The notes: generated by a model not told the origin, from the letters alone. Positions 1-8,968 are shown, numbered from the stretch's first letter. The stretch: 64,000 nt of DNA from Zooshikella sp050749885 (GCF_050749885.1 NZ_JBOIUB010000001.1:62001-126000); one strand, 5' to 3'. Made by a program: numbers and translations.

Positions 1-75
1 ACTTGTGACATATACTGGTACAGAGCAATTGAGCTTAGCCATCTATACTACAAGTATTCATTGTAGGGTAAGTAT

Positions 76-893
76 GTGGTTGTTGATGCGCTTATAGTTA
101 TGCCAAAATACGTTTTCTTTTTCATGTTGTTTTATCTATCGGCGCTTCAAGCAAGTGATCAAGAACAGATCGTGTTAGCAAATGGCGAGTGGCTGCCTTA
201 TTTGTCAAAAAACCTCAGATATTATGGGGTTGGTTCCCATATTGTCTCTGAATCATTTGCTGAAGTTGGTATATCGGTAAGATATGTTTTTTTGCCTTGG
301 AAACGTGCTTATGAGAGTAGTAAAAAGGGAAAATATCATGGCACATTAATTTGGAGTCCTTCAGATGAACGTAAACAGTTGTTCTTATTTAGTGAACCCG
401 TTGTTTATGGTACATCGGTTTTATTTAAACTGAAAAGCCATCATTTTAAGTGGCAGACTTATGATGATTTAACTGATTACAGAATAGGCGGGGTATTGGG
501 TTACTCATACCAATTGGAAGATAATCCAAATATTCAGATTATTCGTATTCCGAGTGAAATTGAAGCATTTAAAATGATAGCCAGGCAACATATTGATCTT
601 TTTCCTTCAGATTTAGATGTAGGCTATGCAACACTTCATGGTAGTCTACCAGAAAGCGTTGTCAATGTGATTGACTATCATCCAAAGCCTTATAATCTCA
701 CATCTTATCACTTGATGATTAGTAAAAAAGTAAAAAAGTAAAAAATGCTCAAAAATTAATTGATCAGTTCAATAAAGGCCTTGATAACCTTAAAGCAGAT
801 GGCCGCTATGATCGATATTTACGCAGCTCTCGTATGGGCGAATATCAAATAAAGGAAAAAGTAAGTAATAAAGTGAAAGAGGGGAGTGATTAG
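76..893 (+). pseudogene. Frameshifted extracellular solute-binding protein (SBP_bac_3-like)
   Basis: Likely periplasmic binding protein of the amino-acid-binding (SBP_bac_3) type, read from GTG 76 (AGGG seven bases upstream) or ATG 100. A hydrophobic signal peptide ends near SALQA-S. The body carries family signatures such as ANGEWLPY and FLPWKRAYE. The first frame stops at 739-741 after about 221 residues. An adjacent frame then continues with a typical family C-terminus (NAQKLIDQFNKGL, then KADGRYDRYL) to a TAG at 891-893. The break lies in three tandem copies of GTAAAAAA at 722-745; removing one copy restores one open frame of about 270 codons. The gene is therefore broken by repeat-number change, or switched off reversibly. 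No ABC permease or ATPase lies nearby, so it could be a signalling or scavenging binding protein. Confidence 0.75.
722..745 (+). repeat. Three tandem copies of 8-mer GTAAAAAA
   Basis: Perfect 8-bp tandem repeat inside the 3' part of the binding-protein gene. Eight is not a multiple of three, so each gain or loss of a unit changes the reading frame. Two copies would give the full-length protein; the three copies seen here truncate it. Confidence 0.9.
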
Positions 894-940
894 GTGAAGT
901 TATTTTAATGATAACTCGATACTAAACTGTAGATTGTAAA

Positions 941-1762
941 CTAAGGTCGTTTTTCTAAAATTCTGTTTAAAGAGTAATGATATAAGTCATGGTAAAATTT
1001 GGTTTTTCCTACTTTAAAAATAGCTTTATTGATTCGTTCAATATCTTCAATAGGGACGCTTACTTTGCTAAACATAAAGTGAATTGAGTCATCATTTACT
1101 GGGTAGTCTAAAAATATAAATTTACCATCAAGCCCCATTTTTTTTACTCGAGATTCCAGAAATGTTTTATCATGTAATACAGCATCAACTCTACCATACT
1201 GGAGCATTCTTAATCGAGTGGAATCATCCGTTGTTGTAAAAATCGTGTCTGCAAATGTGGCATCACTTTTTTTTAGGTGTTCAAACTCTTTTCCATAAAA
1301 AGCCCCCAAATGAACAGCTACTCGCATTTGCTGTCTTGCGATGTCTTTAAGAGTAGTAATGTGCCATTTGTTTTTATCCTCTATTCGAATCATTAAACGC
1401 ATTTGTTCAAATCGGTATGGTACTGAGAAATTGGCAAACGCTCTTCTTTCTTCTGTAATAGAGGCTAATGAAATCATATCGAGTCTACCATAGCGAATCT
1501 CATGAATAGAACGCTTCCATGGCAAATAAATAAACTTATAATGACAACGTGCTTCAGCAAAAACTTTATCGATTAGTTGGATATCTAATCCTGTTGGTTC
1601 TTCACTAATATCGCCTTCCATAAAAGGCTCAAAAGGTAACCACGCGATACTGATTTCGTCTTTTTTACATAGATTAATGTCTTGAGCAAATGTTTTGGAA
1701 AAATTGAATAAGAGAAAGTAAGAGCAATAAAGTATTATCTGAAAACCAGAGTGAAATGTCAT
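941..1762 (-). CDS. Extracellular solute-binding protein, SBP_bac_3-like
   Basis: Predicted periplasmic binding protein of about 273 aa. The ATG at 1762 is preferred to 1798 because it has a GAGA purine tract just upstream and begins directly with a signal peptide ending near KTFA-Q. The mature part shows family features: IAWLPFEPF, a GLDIQLIDKVF segment, FIYLPWKRSIHEI and RLDMISLASITEER. The ligand is unknown; the family binds amino acids or similar small molecules. No transporter genes are adjacent. It is distantly similar in layout to the proteins at 76, 53042 and 59659, so this strain carries several solitary members. It is transcribed convergently with the frameshifted copy at 76-893. 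Confidence 0.75.
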   Translation of the reverse strand: MTFHSGFQIILYCSYFLLFNFSKTFAQDINLCKKDEISIAWLPFEPFMEGDISEEPTGLDIQLIDKVFAEARCHYKFIYLPWKRSIHEIRYGRLDMISLASITEERRAFANFSVPYRFEQMRLMIRIEDKNKWHITTLKDIARQQMRVAVHLGAFYGKEFEHLKKSDATFADTIFTTTDDSTRLRMLQYGRVDAVLHDKTFLESRVKKMGLDGKFIFLDYPVNDDSIHFMFSKVSVPIEDIERINKAIFKVGKTKFYHDLYHYSLNRILEKRP

Positions 1763-1915
1763 ATACTTTCTCTTAAATATATTTTTAAAACATATCATAA
1801 TTACTTTTTTGACTTCATACTAAAATAACTAAATGTTACTGCCTGAAAGACTATCGCTATTTTAGTTAATAACATTGTGTATTGCTTTAAATAAAATAAG
1901 TTTGTCATTACATAG

Positions 1916-3859
1916 TTAGGCATCTTTAAGTTGTTTGAGCGGCTGTGCTTTAGGTTGAGAGGCCTGGCTCACTGTATGAAGTGCCTCAATCACTGACAGT
2001 ACACATTCGTCTCTAACTTGAAAGAAAGAAGATAAATCGATGGATTGCATAAATTTTGCGCCTTGATCATGTAATTCTTTATCATGAATGAGTGCTAGGG
2101 CTTTATTGATATAGTCTGTAATGGATATGGCTTTTAAGCTAGAAGGTGCATCAACTTGATTAAAAAAATCACTATCCGTTTTTTCAAAAAAGTCACCAGT
2201 AGGGCAATCCATGATGAGTTTAGGTACACCGACCATAGATAAGTCAATATTGGTGTTTACGCCGCCAAAAGGAAAGGTACCCAAGGCCAGGTCACAATTA
2301 GCTAAATCTTGCAGATACTGGGCATAAGGCTTATGGGTATGGATTACCGTAGGTCCAATGTGTTCAAGCGAAAAGTTGCCAAGATTATCACCAAAGGCAG
2401 AGCGTGTTTGTAATATAAAGAAATGAAACTCAACGGCGATATTGGCCCGCTGTTTAACAGACTGACACGCCGCTAAAAAGGAAGGAGAGAGCTTAGGTAA
2501 ACTACTGTTGATGGCTATACGAAAAATGCCATCATGCAGTTCTTTTTCAGGAATTTTATCAGGTAAATCAGGCCGGCGTGTAAAACCCTGTTGAGGGAAA
2601 TTAACGGGTATAACGGTTTCCTGGCAGTAAGGGGTGAAACCATTTTCTTGTTGATCGATACCTAAGGGTAATATGTAATCAATGCAGTCACTAAAAGAGG
2701 CATGAGGATGCCCTAGAAACATAACTTGAACAGGCGCTAGCCTTAAGTTTGCGAAAAAGACTGCCCACCGACTCATACCGAGAGATGGATAAATAATCAT
2801 GTCAGCCTGTAAGTCGATAATCTTTTCAAGATCGTTGTTGATGGTAGGTACATCATCATCAAGATAAACAACACGATGGCCATCTTCTTCAGCCTTTTTA
2901 TCAATCATTGTCTTATTGCAGATTAAGATGACTTCATAGTGTTTTTTTAGCGTTTGTAAAATGGAGTGGTAGCAGCGATACATGGAATGGTTTGATTTGT
3001 AGGTCTCCATGCCCATTATAATGCGTTTGACTGGATGAGTTAATGTTGAGGGTATGTGGTTAATTTTTTTGCGAACTTTTTTATTTATTAGGTTGGTTAC
3101 CCAGCGCTCACAGAGTTTATTTAAACCTTTTTTGAGAAGGTTTTTGTCTGGGTGCTGTAAATAAGTACACCCCATCCAAGGGTTCGGTAACAAACCATAA
3201 ACAACAGGTTCCAAAGGAACTTTATCGAGTAAGTGATAAGCGCTGACAAGTTCAGCACGATTTTGTTCTGCTCTTGAGCCAAAACTGCAATTTAGATTAT
3301 AGAGAAGCCCTAGAAAAAAATAGCCAGCTGTTTTAGAGTTATACTCAAAGAGTAAGTTATGGTCGATTTTTATGTTGCTTTCTAAGGAAAAAAATAACAA
3401 CAGTTGTTGAAAGTCATCATCACTTTGAATGTTAAGTACATACTGGTTATTACAGATTCCTCTTGCGATAAGGATATGATCCATATTTCTATAAGTAGAG
3501 GCACTAAAAATATTACCAACATGACATTTATAAAATAAAAATGAAAGTCGTAAATCATTTCCCATTGAATAGGCAGGATCACTGGCTAATGCAGTAATGG
3601 CTGCCGCCAGTCTATTGTAAAGTGCGAGACGTTGACTCAGAGTTTTACGATTATCGAAAGGGATAAAGCCAATAAAATAAGCATTATTGTTAGTGATATC
3701 ATTTGGATCAACAAAAATAGTACCAAATTGATTGGAGTTATCCATAAACCTTAATAGCTGTATTAACAGCTTTTCGGCAACTTGATGGTTACGCCGATAC
3801 ACTGCAAGCTCAAAATCAGCGAGACCAAAATCAATTGTTGGTTTGTTGTTTTCAGCCAT
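1916..3859 (-). CDS. GT41 / HMW1C-like glycosyltransferase, possible flagellin glycosyltransferase
   Basis: A 647-aa cytoplasmic protein. The N-terminal half (about 1-260) is helical with no recognised motif. The C-terminal half resembles the OGT/HMW1C-type (GT41) catalytic region: two Rossmann-like lobes with KRIIMGMETYKSNHSMYR near 270, LGHPHASFSDCIDYILPLG near 380, and a donor-site-like LGTFPFGGVNTNIDLSMVG near 530. HMW1C enzymes N-glucosylate adhesins; OGT relatives O-glycosylate Ser/Thr. Its position directly downstream of two flagellin genes on the same strand suggests flagellin as acceptor, which is inference. It starts at ATG 3859 behind a long G-rich Shine-Dalgarno. A terminator (3926-3954) separates it from the flagellin, so it probably has its own promoter. 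Confidence 0.7.
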   Translation of the reverse strand: MAENNKPTIDFGLADFELAVYRRNHQVAEKLLIQLLRFMDNSNQFGTIFVDPNDITNNNAYFIGFIPFDNRKTLSQRLALYNRLAAAITALASDPAYSMGNDLRLSFLFYKCHVGNIFSASTYRNMDHILIARGICNNQYVLNIQSDDDFQQLLLFFSLESNIKIDHNLLFEYNSKTAGYFFLGLLYNLNCSFGSRAEQNRAELVSAYHLLDKVPLEPVVYGLLPNPWMGCTYLQHPDKNLLKKGLNKLCERWVTNLINKKVRKKINHIPSTLTHPVKRIIMGMETYKSNHSMYRCYHSILQTLKKHYEVILICNKTMIDKKAEEDGHRVVYLDDDVPTINNDLEKIIDLQADMIIYPSLGMSRWAVFFANLRLAPVQVMFLGHPHASFSDCIDYILPLGIDQQENGFTPYCQETVIPVNFPQQGFTRRPDLPDKIPEKELHDGIFRIAINSSLPKLSPSFLAACQSVKQRANIAVEFHFFILQTRSAFGDNLGNFSLEHIGPTVIHTHKPYAQYLQDLANCDLALGTFPFGGVNTNIDLSMVGVPKLIMDCPTGDFFEKTDSDFFNQVDAPSSLKAISITDYINKALALIHDKELHDQGAKFMQSIDLSSFFQVRDECVLSVIEALHTVSQASQPKAQPLKQLKDA

Positions 3860-3925
3860 GATAATTCCCCCCCTAATACCCGTTAACGAGTCCGTGTATT
3901 CATTAGAATGTTGGCTTTTCCTTAC

Positions 3926-3954
3926 GCAAAAATGAGGTGTTGAAACACCTCATT
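3926..3954 (-). terminator. Rho-independent terminator after flagellin 1
   Basis: Ten-base-pair stem (AATGAGGTGT paired with ACACCTCATT) with a four-base loop. On the minus strand it is followed by a T run, 37 bases past the flagellin stop codon. Confidence 0.8.
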
Positions 3955-3990
3955 AATAAGTAAGCAGTAAGGAACCCCCGTAATTATTAG

Positions 3991-6075
3991 CTACTGTAAT
4001 AACTGTAGTACTTGTTGGGGTTGAGCGTTAGCTTGGGCAAGTACAGAAATACCAGCCTGTTGCAGAACCTGGGTTCGTGATAATTCTGCTGTTTCTGCGG
4101 CAAAGTCAGCGTCTTTGATCCGTGAGTTGGCTGCAGCCAAGTTTTCTCTAGCAATTTCTTGGTTAGCAATGGTTGATTCAAAGCGGTTTTGAATGGCCCC
4201 TAAGTTAGCGCGCTGAATATTAATTGACTGTAGCGCATTGTCTACCGCATCCAGTGCGCGTAATGCCCCTTCAACGGTGGAGATATCAATATCCTGAACA
4301 AATTGGCCAGTTTCCGCGCCACCATAAGTGCCTGCAGATAAACCATGGTTAGAAAGCCCATTATTAGTGTTTGATGTCAGTGTGATAGGGTTAGCGGATG
4401 ATAACCGAATGGATGACTCATAAACGGCTGCAGCGGCAATACCAGTTGCAGCACTGGTTAGCGTATTGAACACGATATCAACATTGCGTCCATCTTCAGC
4501 CAACAGTTGTACACCCGCAGTACTACTACCAGTATCAACGGCAGTAACTCCCGTTTGACCTGCAATAGCATTAATAGCATCCACCACGGCAATTCGACTT
4601 TCTTCTGCATCTGTCGATGTGGAGAAACCAGTTGTAGCGACACCATTGATCACGATGTTGCCAGTTAGGGCTGCTGGTGTCATGGCTGCACCATTCACTA
4701 AGTTAGGGTTAGCAATGGCGGTTACCCCTGTTTGTTCACTGACTTTATTAATTGCTGCTGCTTTAGTAATTGCGCTGGTGTCTTTGCTTGTGGAAGAAGC
4801 CGTATCATCCAAAATATTTCCTGCTGGAACCGGGACACCATTGATGACAATATTGCCATCGCTTAATGCATTACCTGAATCTGCCAGTGACGAGAGAAAT
4901 GCGCCGGTACCACTGTATTCACCAACCGCTAACCCAACATTTTGATTAAGCTGACCATCGGGGCCTTGATCGATTTTAATGGTGGTACCATCACGAGAGA
5001 TTAAGGTGAAACCACCTGCAACAGTACCCGCTAGTTCTTCCGCTGCTGTGGGCGCGGCACCTGCAGCTACATTACCCGTGGGGAGTCCAGTGGCTGCGGC
5101 TGTTAAGCCGCCAGCTGCGTAAACAAGGGTGATGTTTCGACCATCTTCAGCTTCCAGGGTAATACCCGACTGATCATCCCCGGTATTAACAGCATTAACA
5201 CCTGTTTGATCTGAGTTGGCATTGATAGCTGCGACAACAGCATCACGGTTTCCCTCAGAAGAAATACTGGTATTGACGGCTAGTGAGATACGTACGCCAT
5301 TGAGAAATATATTTCCTGTTTGATCCGCTACTGTTTGTGCTGTACCAGCAACGGTATTAGTCAGTACCTCGGCAGTTACGCCTGTTTCGTCAGACTCACC
5401 ATTAATAGCACTGACTTTAGAAATGGCGCTGGCACTCTTATTCGTCAGCGACGCAGTATCATCCGTGGCTTTAGAGCTTGGGATACTGACGCCATTGATA
5501 ATAAGATCCCCCTGTACCAGCGCATTGGCGGTCCCTCGAGCACTTACTCCAACATTTTGAGCTGCTCCCAGCTCATCAACTCGGGCACCTTCGATGCCAA
5601 AGGTGACACTTTCTCCTTCGTTGGCTCCTATTTGAAACGTCACTTGGGTGAATGTGCCATCCAGTAATTTAGTGCCGTTAAAACTGGTTTGCTCAGAAAT
5701 ACGCGCTATTTCTTTTTTAAGCTGTTCGACCTCGGCGTTTAATGCTTCTCGGTCAAACGCATTATTGGTGGCATTGGCTGATTGCAATGCGAGGTCACGA
5801 ATACGTAACAAGTTGTCTTTCATTGCACCTAGTGCGCCCTCAGCGGTCTGCGAGAGTGAAACACCATCACCCGCATTACGGATTGCTACCGATAAACCTT
5901 GGACTTGGGCGTCAAATCGGGTTGAAATAGCAAGACCGGCAGCATCATCTTTAGCACTATTGATACGAAGCCCTGATGATAAACGTTGCAAAGCAACAGC
6001 ATTATCAGTTTGCGACCTATTCAGATTTCGCTGAGCATTCAGCGAAGGAATATTGGTATTAATTATTTGAGGCAT
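3991..6075 (-). CDS. fliC: Flagellin 1 (large, 694 aa)
   Basis: Filament subunit exported by the flagellar type III system. The start is the ATG at 6075, giving the flagellin N-terminus MPQIINTNIPSLNAQRNL with AGGTGGAG upstream; the open frame extends 58 codons further but that segment is not flagellin-like. The conserved D0/D1 N-terminal domain (about 1-165) includes RLSSGLRINSAKDDAAGLAI. The D1/D0 C-terminal domain (about 605-694) ends in QAGISVLAQANAQPQQVL. The long central region holds four flagellin-hook IN-type units (GDLIINGV, GNIFLNGV, GNIVINGV, GNIVINGV), so the protein is well over the usual ~490 aa of Pseudomonas flagellins. It is the closest paralogue of flagellin 2. A sigma-54-type promoter lies at 6182-6196. 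Confidence 0.96.
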   Translation of the reverse strand: MPQIINTNIPSLNAQRNLNRSQTDNAVALQRLSSGLRINSAKDDAAGLAISTRFDAQVQGLSVAIRNAGDGVSLSQTAEGALGAMKDNLLRIRDLALQSANATNNAFDREALNAEVEQLKKEIARISEQTSFNGTKLLDGTFTQVTFQIGANEGESVTFGIEGARVDELGAAQNVGVSARGTANALVQGDLIINGVSIPSSKATDDTASLTNKSASAISKVSAINGESDETGVTAEVLTNTVAGTAQTVADQTGNIFLNGVRISLAVNTSISSEGNRDAVVAAINANSDQTGVNAVNTGDDQSGITLEAEDGRNITLVYAAGGLTAAATGLPTGNVAAGAAPTAAEELAGTVAGGFTLISRDGTTIKIDQGPDGQLNQNVGLAVGEYSGTGAFLSSLADSGNALSDGNIVINGVPVPAGNILDDTASSTSKDTSAITKAAAINKVSEQTGVTAIANPNLVNGAAMTPAALTGNIVINGVATTGFSTSTDAEESRIAVVDAINAIAGQTGVTAVDTGSSTAGVQLLAEDGRNVDIVFNTLTSAATGIAAAAVYESSIRLSSANPITLTSNTNNGLSNHGLSAGTYGGAETGQFVQDIDISTVEGALRALDAVDNALQSINIQRANLGAIQNRFESTIANQEIARENLAAANSRIKDADFAAETAELSRTQVLQQAGISVLAQANAQPQQVLQLLQ

Positions 6076-6181
6076 GGCTTTTCTCCACCTTAATACCAGC
6101 CGGTCTGCTTCCCTTGTATCAAATTTGCGGGTTACGCCGGCAACTTGGCAACAAGTTGAAATTTGCGTTGCCTTTGTTGGG

Positions 6182-6196
6182 GCAATGCTTATGCCA
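6182..6196 (-). promoter_or_regulatory. Sigma-54-type promoter for flagellin 1
   Basis: On the minus strand TGGCAT, five bases, TTGC: exact -24/-12 elements with correct spacing, about 107 bases upstream of the flagellin ATG. No sigma-28 motif was found in the same leader. Confidence 0.75.
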
Positions 6197-6269
6197 AAGT
6201 GAAAAAAAACTGAAAAAACAAATACATATTTATTTAATAAAAATACCATTTAACCATTAGTCGACAGGA

Positions 6270-6311
6270 AACCGGCAATATAAAACGTGACAAGGCAATT
6301 TATTGCCGGTT
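6270..6311. promoter_or_regulatory. 11-bp inverted repeat upstream of the sigma-54 promoter
   Basis: AACCGGCAATA and TATTGCCGGTT separated by 20 bases. It lies about 75-115 bases upstream of the -24 element of flagellin 1, a usual distance for an enhancer-binding-protein site (FleR or FleQ). The function is inferred from position only. Confidence 0.4.
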
Positions 6312-6337
6312 AAGTGATAAATAATAATTGCCGATTA
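6311..6337 (+). promoter_or_regulatory. Sigma-28-like promoter pointing away from any annotated gene
   Basis: TAAGTGAT, 11 bases, GCCGATTA: near-consensus -10 at the exact sigma-28 spacing, with a weak -35. It reads rightward into the flagellin intergenic region, where AGGGGAGGAG (about 6346-6356) is followed by very short frames, and then antisense to the 3' end of flagellin 2. Confidence 0.4.
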
Positions 6338-6445
6338 ATTAAGAAAAGGGGAGGAGATGATTAATGTGGAGTGAATAATGGCGAACATGATTAAAAATTG
6401 AAGTAATCAACCCTGTTCTAAACCGAGTAATAGAGTGTTATTGGA

Positions 6446-6488
6446 GAAAAAAACGCTTGGAATAATTCATGGTTAAACGACCAAGCGT
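6446..6488 (-). terminator. Rho-independent terminator after flagellin 2
   Basis: Stem ACGCTTGG/CCAAGCGT with a loop of about 20 bases. On the minus strand it is followed by a run of seven T. It lies about 40 bases past the flagellin 2 stop codon, so flagellins 1 and 2 are separate transcripts. Confidence 0.75.
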
Positions 6489-6527
6489 AGTAGATATAAT
6501 GAATGATGCGCGAATTAAAATACAGTG

Positions 6528-8624
6528 TTAGCTTTGTAATAAACTTAATACTTGTTGTGGCTGAGCATTGGCTTGGGCTAAAACTGAAATTCCTGCCTGC
6601 TGTAATACCGTGGTTCGGCTGAGTTCTGCCGTCTCTTGAGCAAAGTCGGCATCTTTTATTCTTGAATTTGCAGAACTTAAATTTTCCTGGGCAATTGCCT
6701 GATTTGCGATGGTTGACTCAAAGCGGTTTTGGATAGCACCTAATTTTGCACGTTGTAAATTAATGGATTGAAGGGCATTATCGATAGCGTCTAAAGCTGT
6801 CAATGCGCCATCTACTGTTGAAATATCAACATCTTCAATAAACTGTCCAGTTTCTGCCCCACCAAATGTACCTGCAGTAAGTCCCTGGTTAGTTAAGCCA
6901 TTTGTTGTATTTGAGGTTAAGGTAAAAGAACCTGCCGATGATATTTGTATTGAAGACTCATAGGTATCAGCAGCGGCTATGCCTGTTGCAGCACTGGTGA
7001 GTGTTGAAAAACTGATGTCAATATTACGGCCATCTTCCGCAAGTAGTTGTACTCCACCTGTTGTACTACCAGTATCAATTGCCGTCACGCCTGTTTGACC
7101 GGAAATGGCATTAATGGCAGCAATAACTGCTAGGCGACTTTCTTCGGCATCAGCTGATGTACTAAATGTCGCGGTTGTAACTCCGTTTATGGTGATATTA
7201 CCCGTAAGGGCTGCTGGGGTCATCGAAGCCCCATTCACTAAATTGGGGTTGGCCTTGGCGGTTACTCCAGTTTGCTCGCTGACTTTATTGATAGCGGCAG
7301 CTTTAGTAATCGCACTGGTGGTTTTGCTGGTTGATGAAGCCGTATCGTCTAATACATTACCTGCAGGTATCGGTACACCGTTAATGACTATATCGCCTGT
7401 GTTTAGACTGTTTCCTGAATCGGCTAGGGATGATACAAATGCTTGACTACCACTGTATGTTCCAACCGCTAACCCTACATTCGCATTAAGCTGACCATCT
7501 GGGCCTTGGTCTATTTTGATATCACTGTTATCTCGACTGATTAAGGTAAAGCCTCCTGCTGTTGTTCCATTCAGTTCTTCTGCTGCAGTAGGTGGATCAC
7601 CTGCGGCGACATTACCTGTTGGTAACCCTGTTGCCGCAGCGGTTAAATCATCAGTTCCCCCGCGACCAAAGACGAGCGTTATATTTCGGCCATCTTCAGC
7701 TTCTAATGTAATGCCAGAGGCATCAATTCCGGTATTAATTGCGGTGACACCCGTTTGCCCTGAATAGGCATTGATTGCTGCAACTACCGCATCGCGGTTG
7801 GCATCAGACGCTAAGCTTGTACCCACGGCCAAAGGAATTCTCACGCCATTAAGGAAAATATTACCTGACTGATCTGCCACTGTTTGGTTGGTACCTGCAA
7901 CGGTATTTGTCAGTACTTCTGCCGTAATACCGGTTTCATCAGAGTGGCTATTAATGGCAGAAACTTTAGCAATGGCACTCGCACTTTTATTGGCAATTGA
8001 CGCGGTGTCATCGCTGGCTTTTGAGCTGGTAATGGTAACGCCATTGATGATTAAGTCACCTTGTGTGATGGCATTGGTGGTTCCTCTGGCACTTACACCT
8101 ACGGTTTGGGCTGCGCCTAACTCATCAACGCGAGCACCATCAATACCAAAGCTAACAGTTTCCCCTTCGTTGGCGCCAATTTGAAATGAAACACTTTTAA
8201 AGGTGCCATCCAGGAGTTTGGTGCCATTAAAATTGGTTTGTTCAGATAAGCGTTGTACTTCGGCTTTTAACTGTTGTACTTCAGCATTTAAAGCTTCACG
8301 GTCTAATGCACTGTTGGAAGCATTGGCGGCTTGTAATGCAAGATCACGAATACGTAATAAATTGTCTTGCATGGCTCCAAGCGCACCTTCTGCGGTTTGG
8401 GCTAAAGATACGCCATCGCCAGCATTGCGAATGGCAACGCCAAGCCCTGAAATTTGCGCATCAAAACGAGTTGCTATCGCTAAACCTGCAGCATCATCTT
8501 TCGCACTGTTAATTCTCAAACCAGACGACAAGCGTTGTAGTGCAACGGCGTATTGATTTTGAGAACGATTTAAGTTGCGTTGAGCATTCAACGAGGGAAT
8601 ATTGCTATTAATAACTTGTGGCAT
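6528..8624 (-). CDS. fliC: Flagellin 2 (large, 698 aa)
   Basis: Flagellin beginning MPQVINSNIPSLNAQRNL, with GGGAGACAAGGAAC before the ATG. The conserved N-terminal D0/D1 domain spans about 1-165 and the C-terminal domain about 610-698. The central region has four IN-type units: GDLIINGVTI, GNIFLNGVRI, GDIVINGVPI and GNITINGVTT, each followed by an alanine-rich helix and a GQTGVTA or EQTGVTA strand. It is strongly similar to flagellin 1 along the whole length, so the pair arose by duplication. It is divergent from flagellin 3. Its promoter at 8748-8762 is sigma-54-type, implying control by FleQ or FleR rather than FliA. Confidence 0.97.
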   Translation of the reverse strand: MPQVINSNIPSLNAQRNLNRSQNQYAVALQRLSSGLRINSAKDDAAGLAIATRFDAQISGLGVAIRNAGDGVSLAQTAEGALGAMQDNLLRIRDLALQAANASNSALDREALNAEVQQLKAEVQRLSEQTNFNGTKLLDGTFKSVSFQIGANEGETVSFGIDGARVDELGAAQTVGVSARGTTNAITQGDLIINGVTITSSKASDDTASIANKSASAIAKVSAINSHSDETGITAEVLTNTVAGTNQTVADQSGNIFLNGVRIPLAVGTSLASDANRDAVVAAINAYSGQTGVTAINTGIDASGITLEAEDGRNITLVFGRGGTDDLTAAATGLPTGNVAAGDPPTAAEELNGTTAGGFTLISRDNSDIKIDQGPDGQLNANVGLAVGTYSGSQAFVSSLADSGNSLNTGDIVINGVPIPAGNVLDDTASSTSKTTSAITKAAAINKVSEQTGVTAKANPNLVNGASMTPAALTGNITINGVTTATFSTSADAEESRLAVIAAINAISGQTGVTAIDTGSTTGGVQLLAEDGRNIDISFSTLTSAATGIAAADTYESSIQISSAGSFTLTSNTTNGLTNQGLTAGTFGGAETGQFIEDVDISTVDGALTALDAIDNALQSINLQRAKLGAIQNRFESTIANQAIAQENLSSANSRIKDADFAQETAELSRTTVLQQAGISVLAQANAQPQQVLSLLQS

Positions 8625-8668
8625 GTTCCTTGTCTCCCGCCTGGATGGTGCTGAGTGGTCGGCACTAT

Positions 8669-8694
8669 AACCTTAACCTTCAACCTTAACCTTC
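8669..8694 (-). repeat. 13-bp tandem duplication in flagellin 2 leader
   Basis: Two perfect copies of AACCTTAACCTTC (plus-strand reading) between the sigma-54 promoter and the flagellin 2 start, within the predicted 5' untranslated region. Each copy itself contains an imperfect 6-mer repeat (AACCTT). Confidence 0.8.
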
Positions 8695-8747
8695 AAGACA
8701 TCCCTTAAATAAAAAATAGAGACTGTTTCTGGACTAAGAGCAAAACA

Positions 8748-8762
8748 GCAACTCTTATGCCA
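8748..8762 (-). promoter_or_regulatory. Sigma-54-type promoter for flagellin 2
   Basis: On the minus strand TGGCAT, five bases, TTGC, about 124 bases upstream of the ATG. It shares TGGCATAAG with the flagellin 1 promoter. Confidence 0.75.
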
Positions 8763-8941
8763 TTGAATAAAAAAACTATTATTTTCAATTTAATACGAAT
8801 AATGATGTGTTTATTAATAGAGATGGGCGGCAAAAAAATGCCGAAAAATAGTGACGGGTAAAAAACTAAATGAAGTTAAATATGCAGTAAAATGACGGTT
8901 ATACGACAGTAAATATTTTTATAAAAAAGTGAGAAAAAAAC

Positions 8942-8968
8942 TAAAGGAAATCACTTTGTGGTCGTTAT
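8942..8968 (+). promoter_or_regulatory. Sigma-28-type promoter for flagellin 3
   Basis: TAAAGGAA, 11 bases, GTCGTTAT, about 92 bases upstream of the ATG. The -10 begins with the same GTCG as the flagellin 4 promoter instead of consensus GCCG. Confidence 0.55.

Noticed and set aside
5320..6034. Open frames on the plus strand opposite flagellin 1 (115 and 128 codons)
   Set aside because: They mirror the codon pattern of the flagellin gene, have no ribosome sites and no family-like sequence.
8817..8850. Possible sigma-28 element with GCCGAAAA before flagellin 3
   Set aside because: The -35 position reads AGAT rather than TAAA; the element at 8942-8968 fits better and is nearer the gene.
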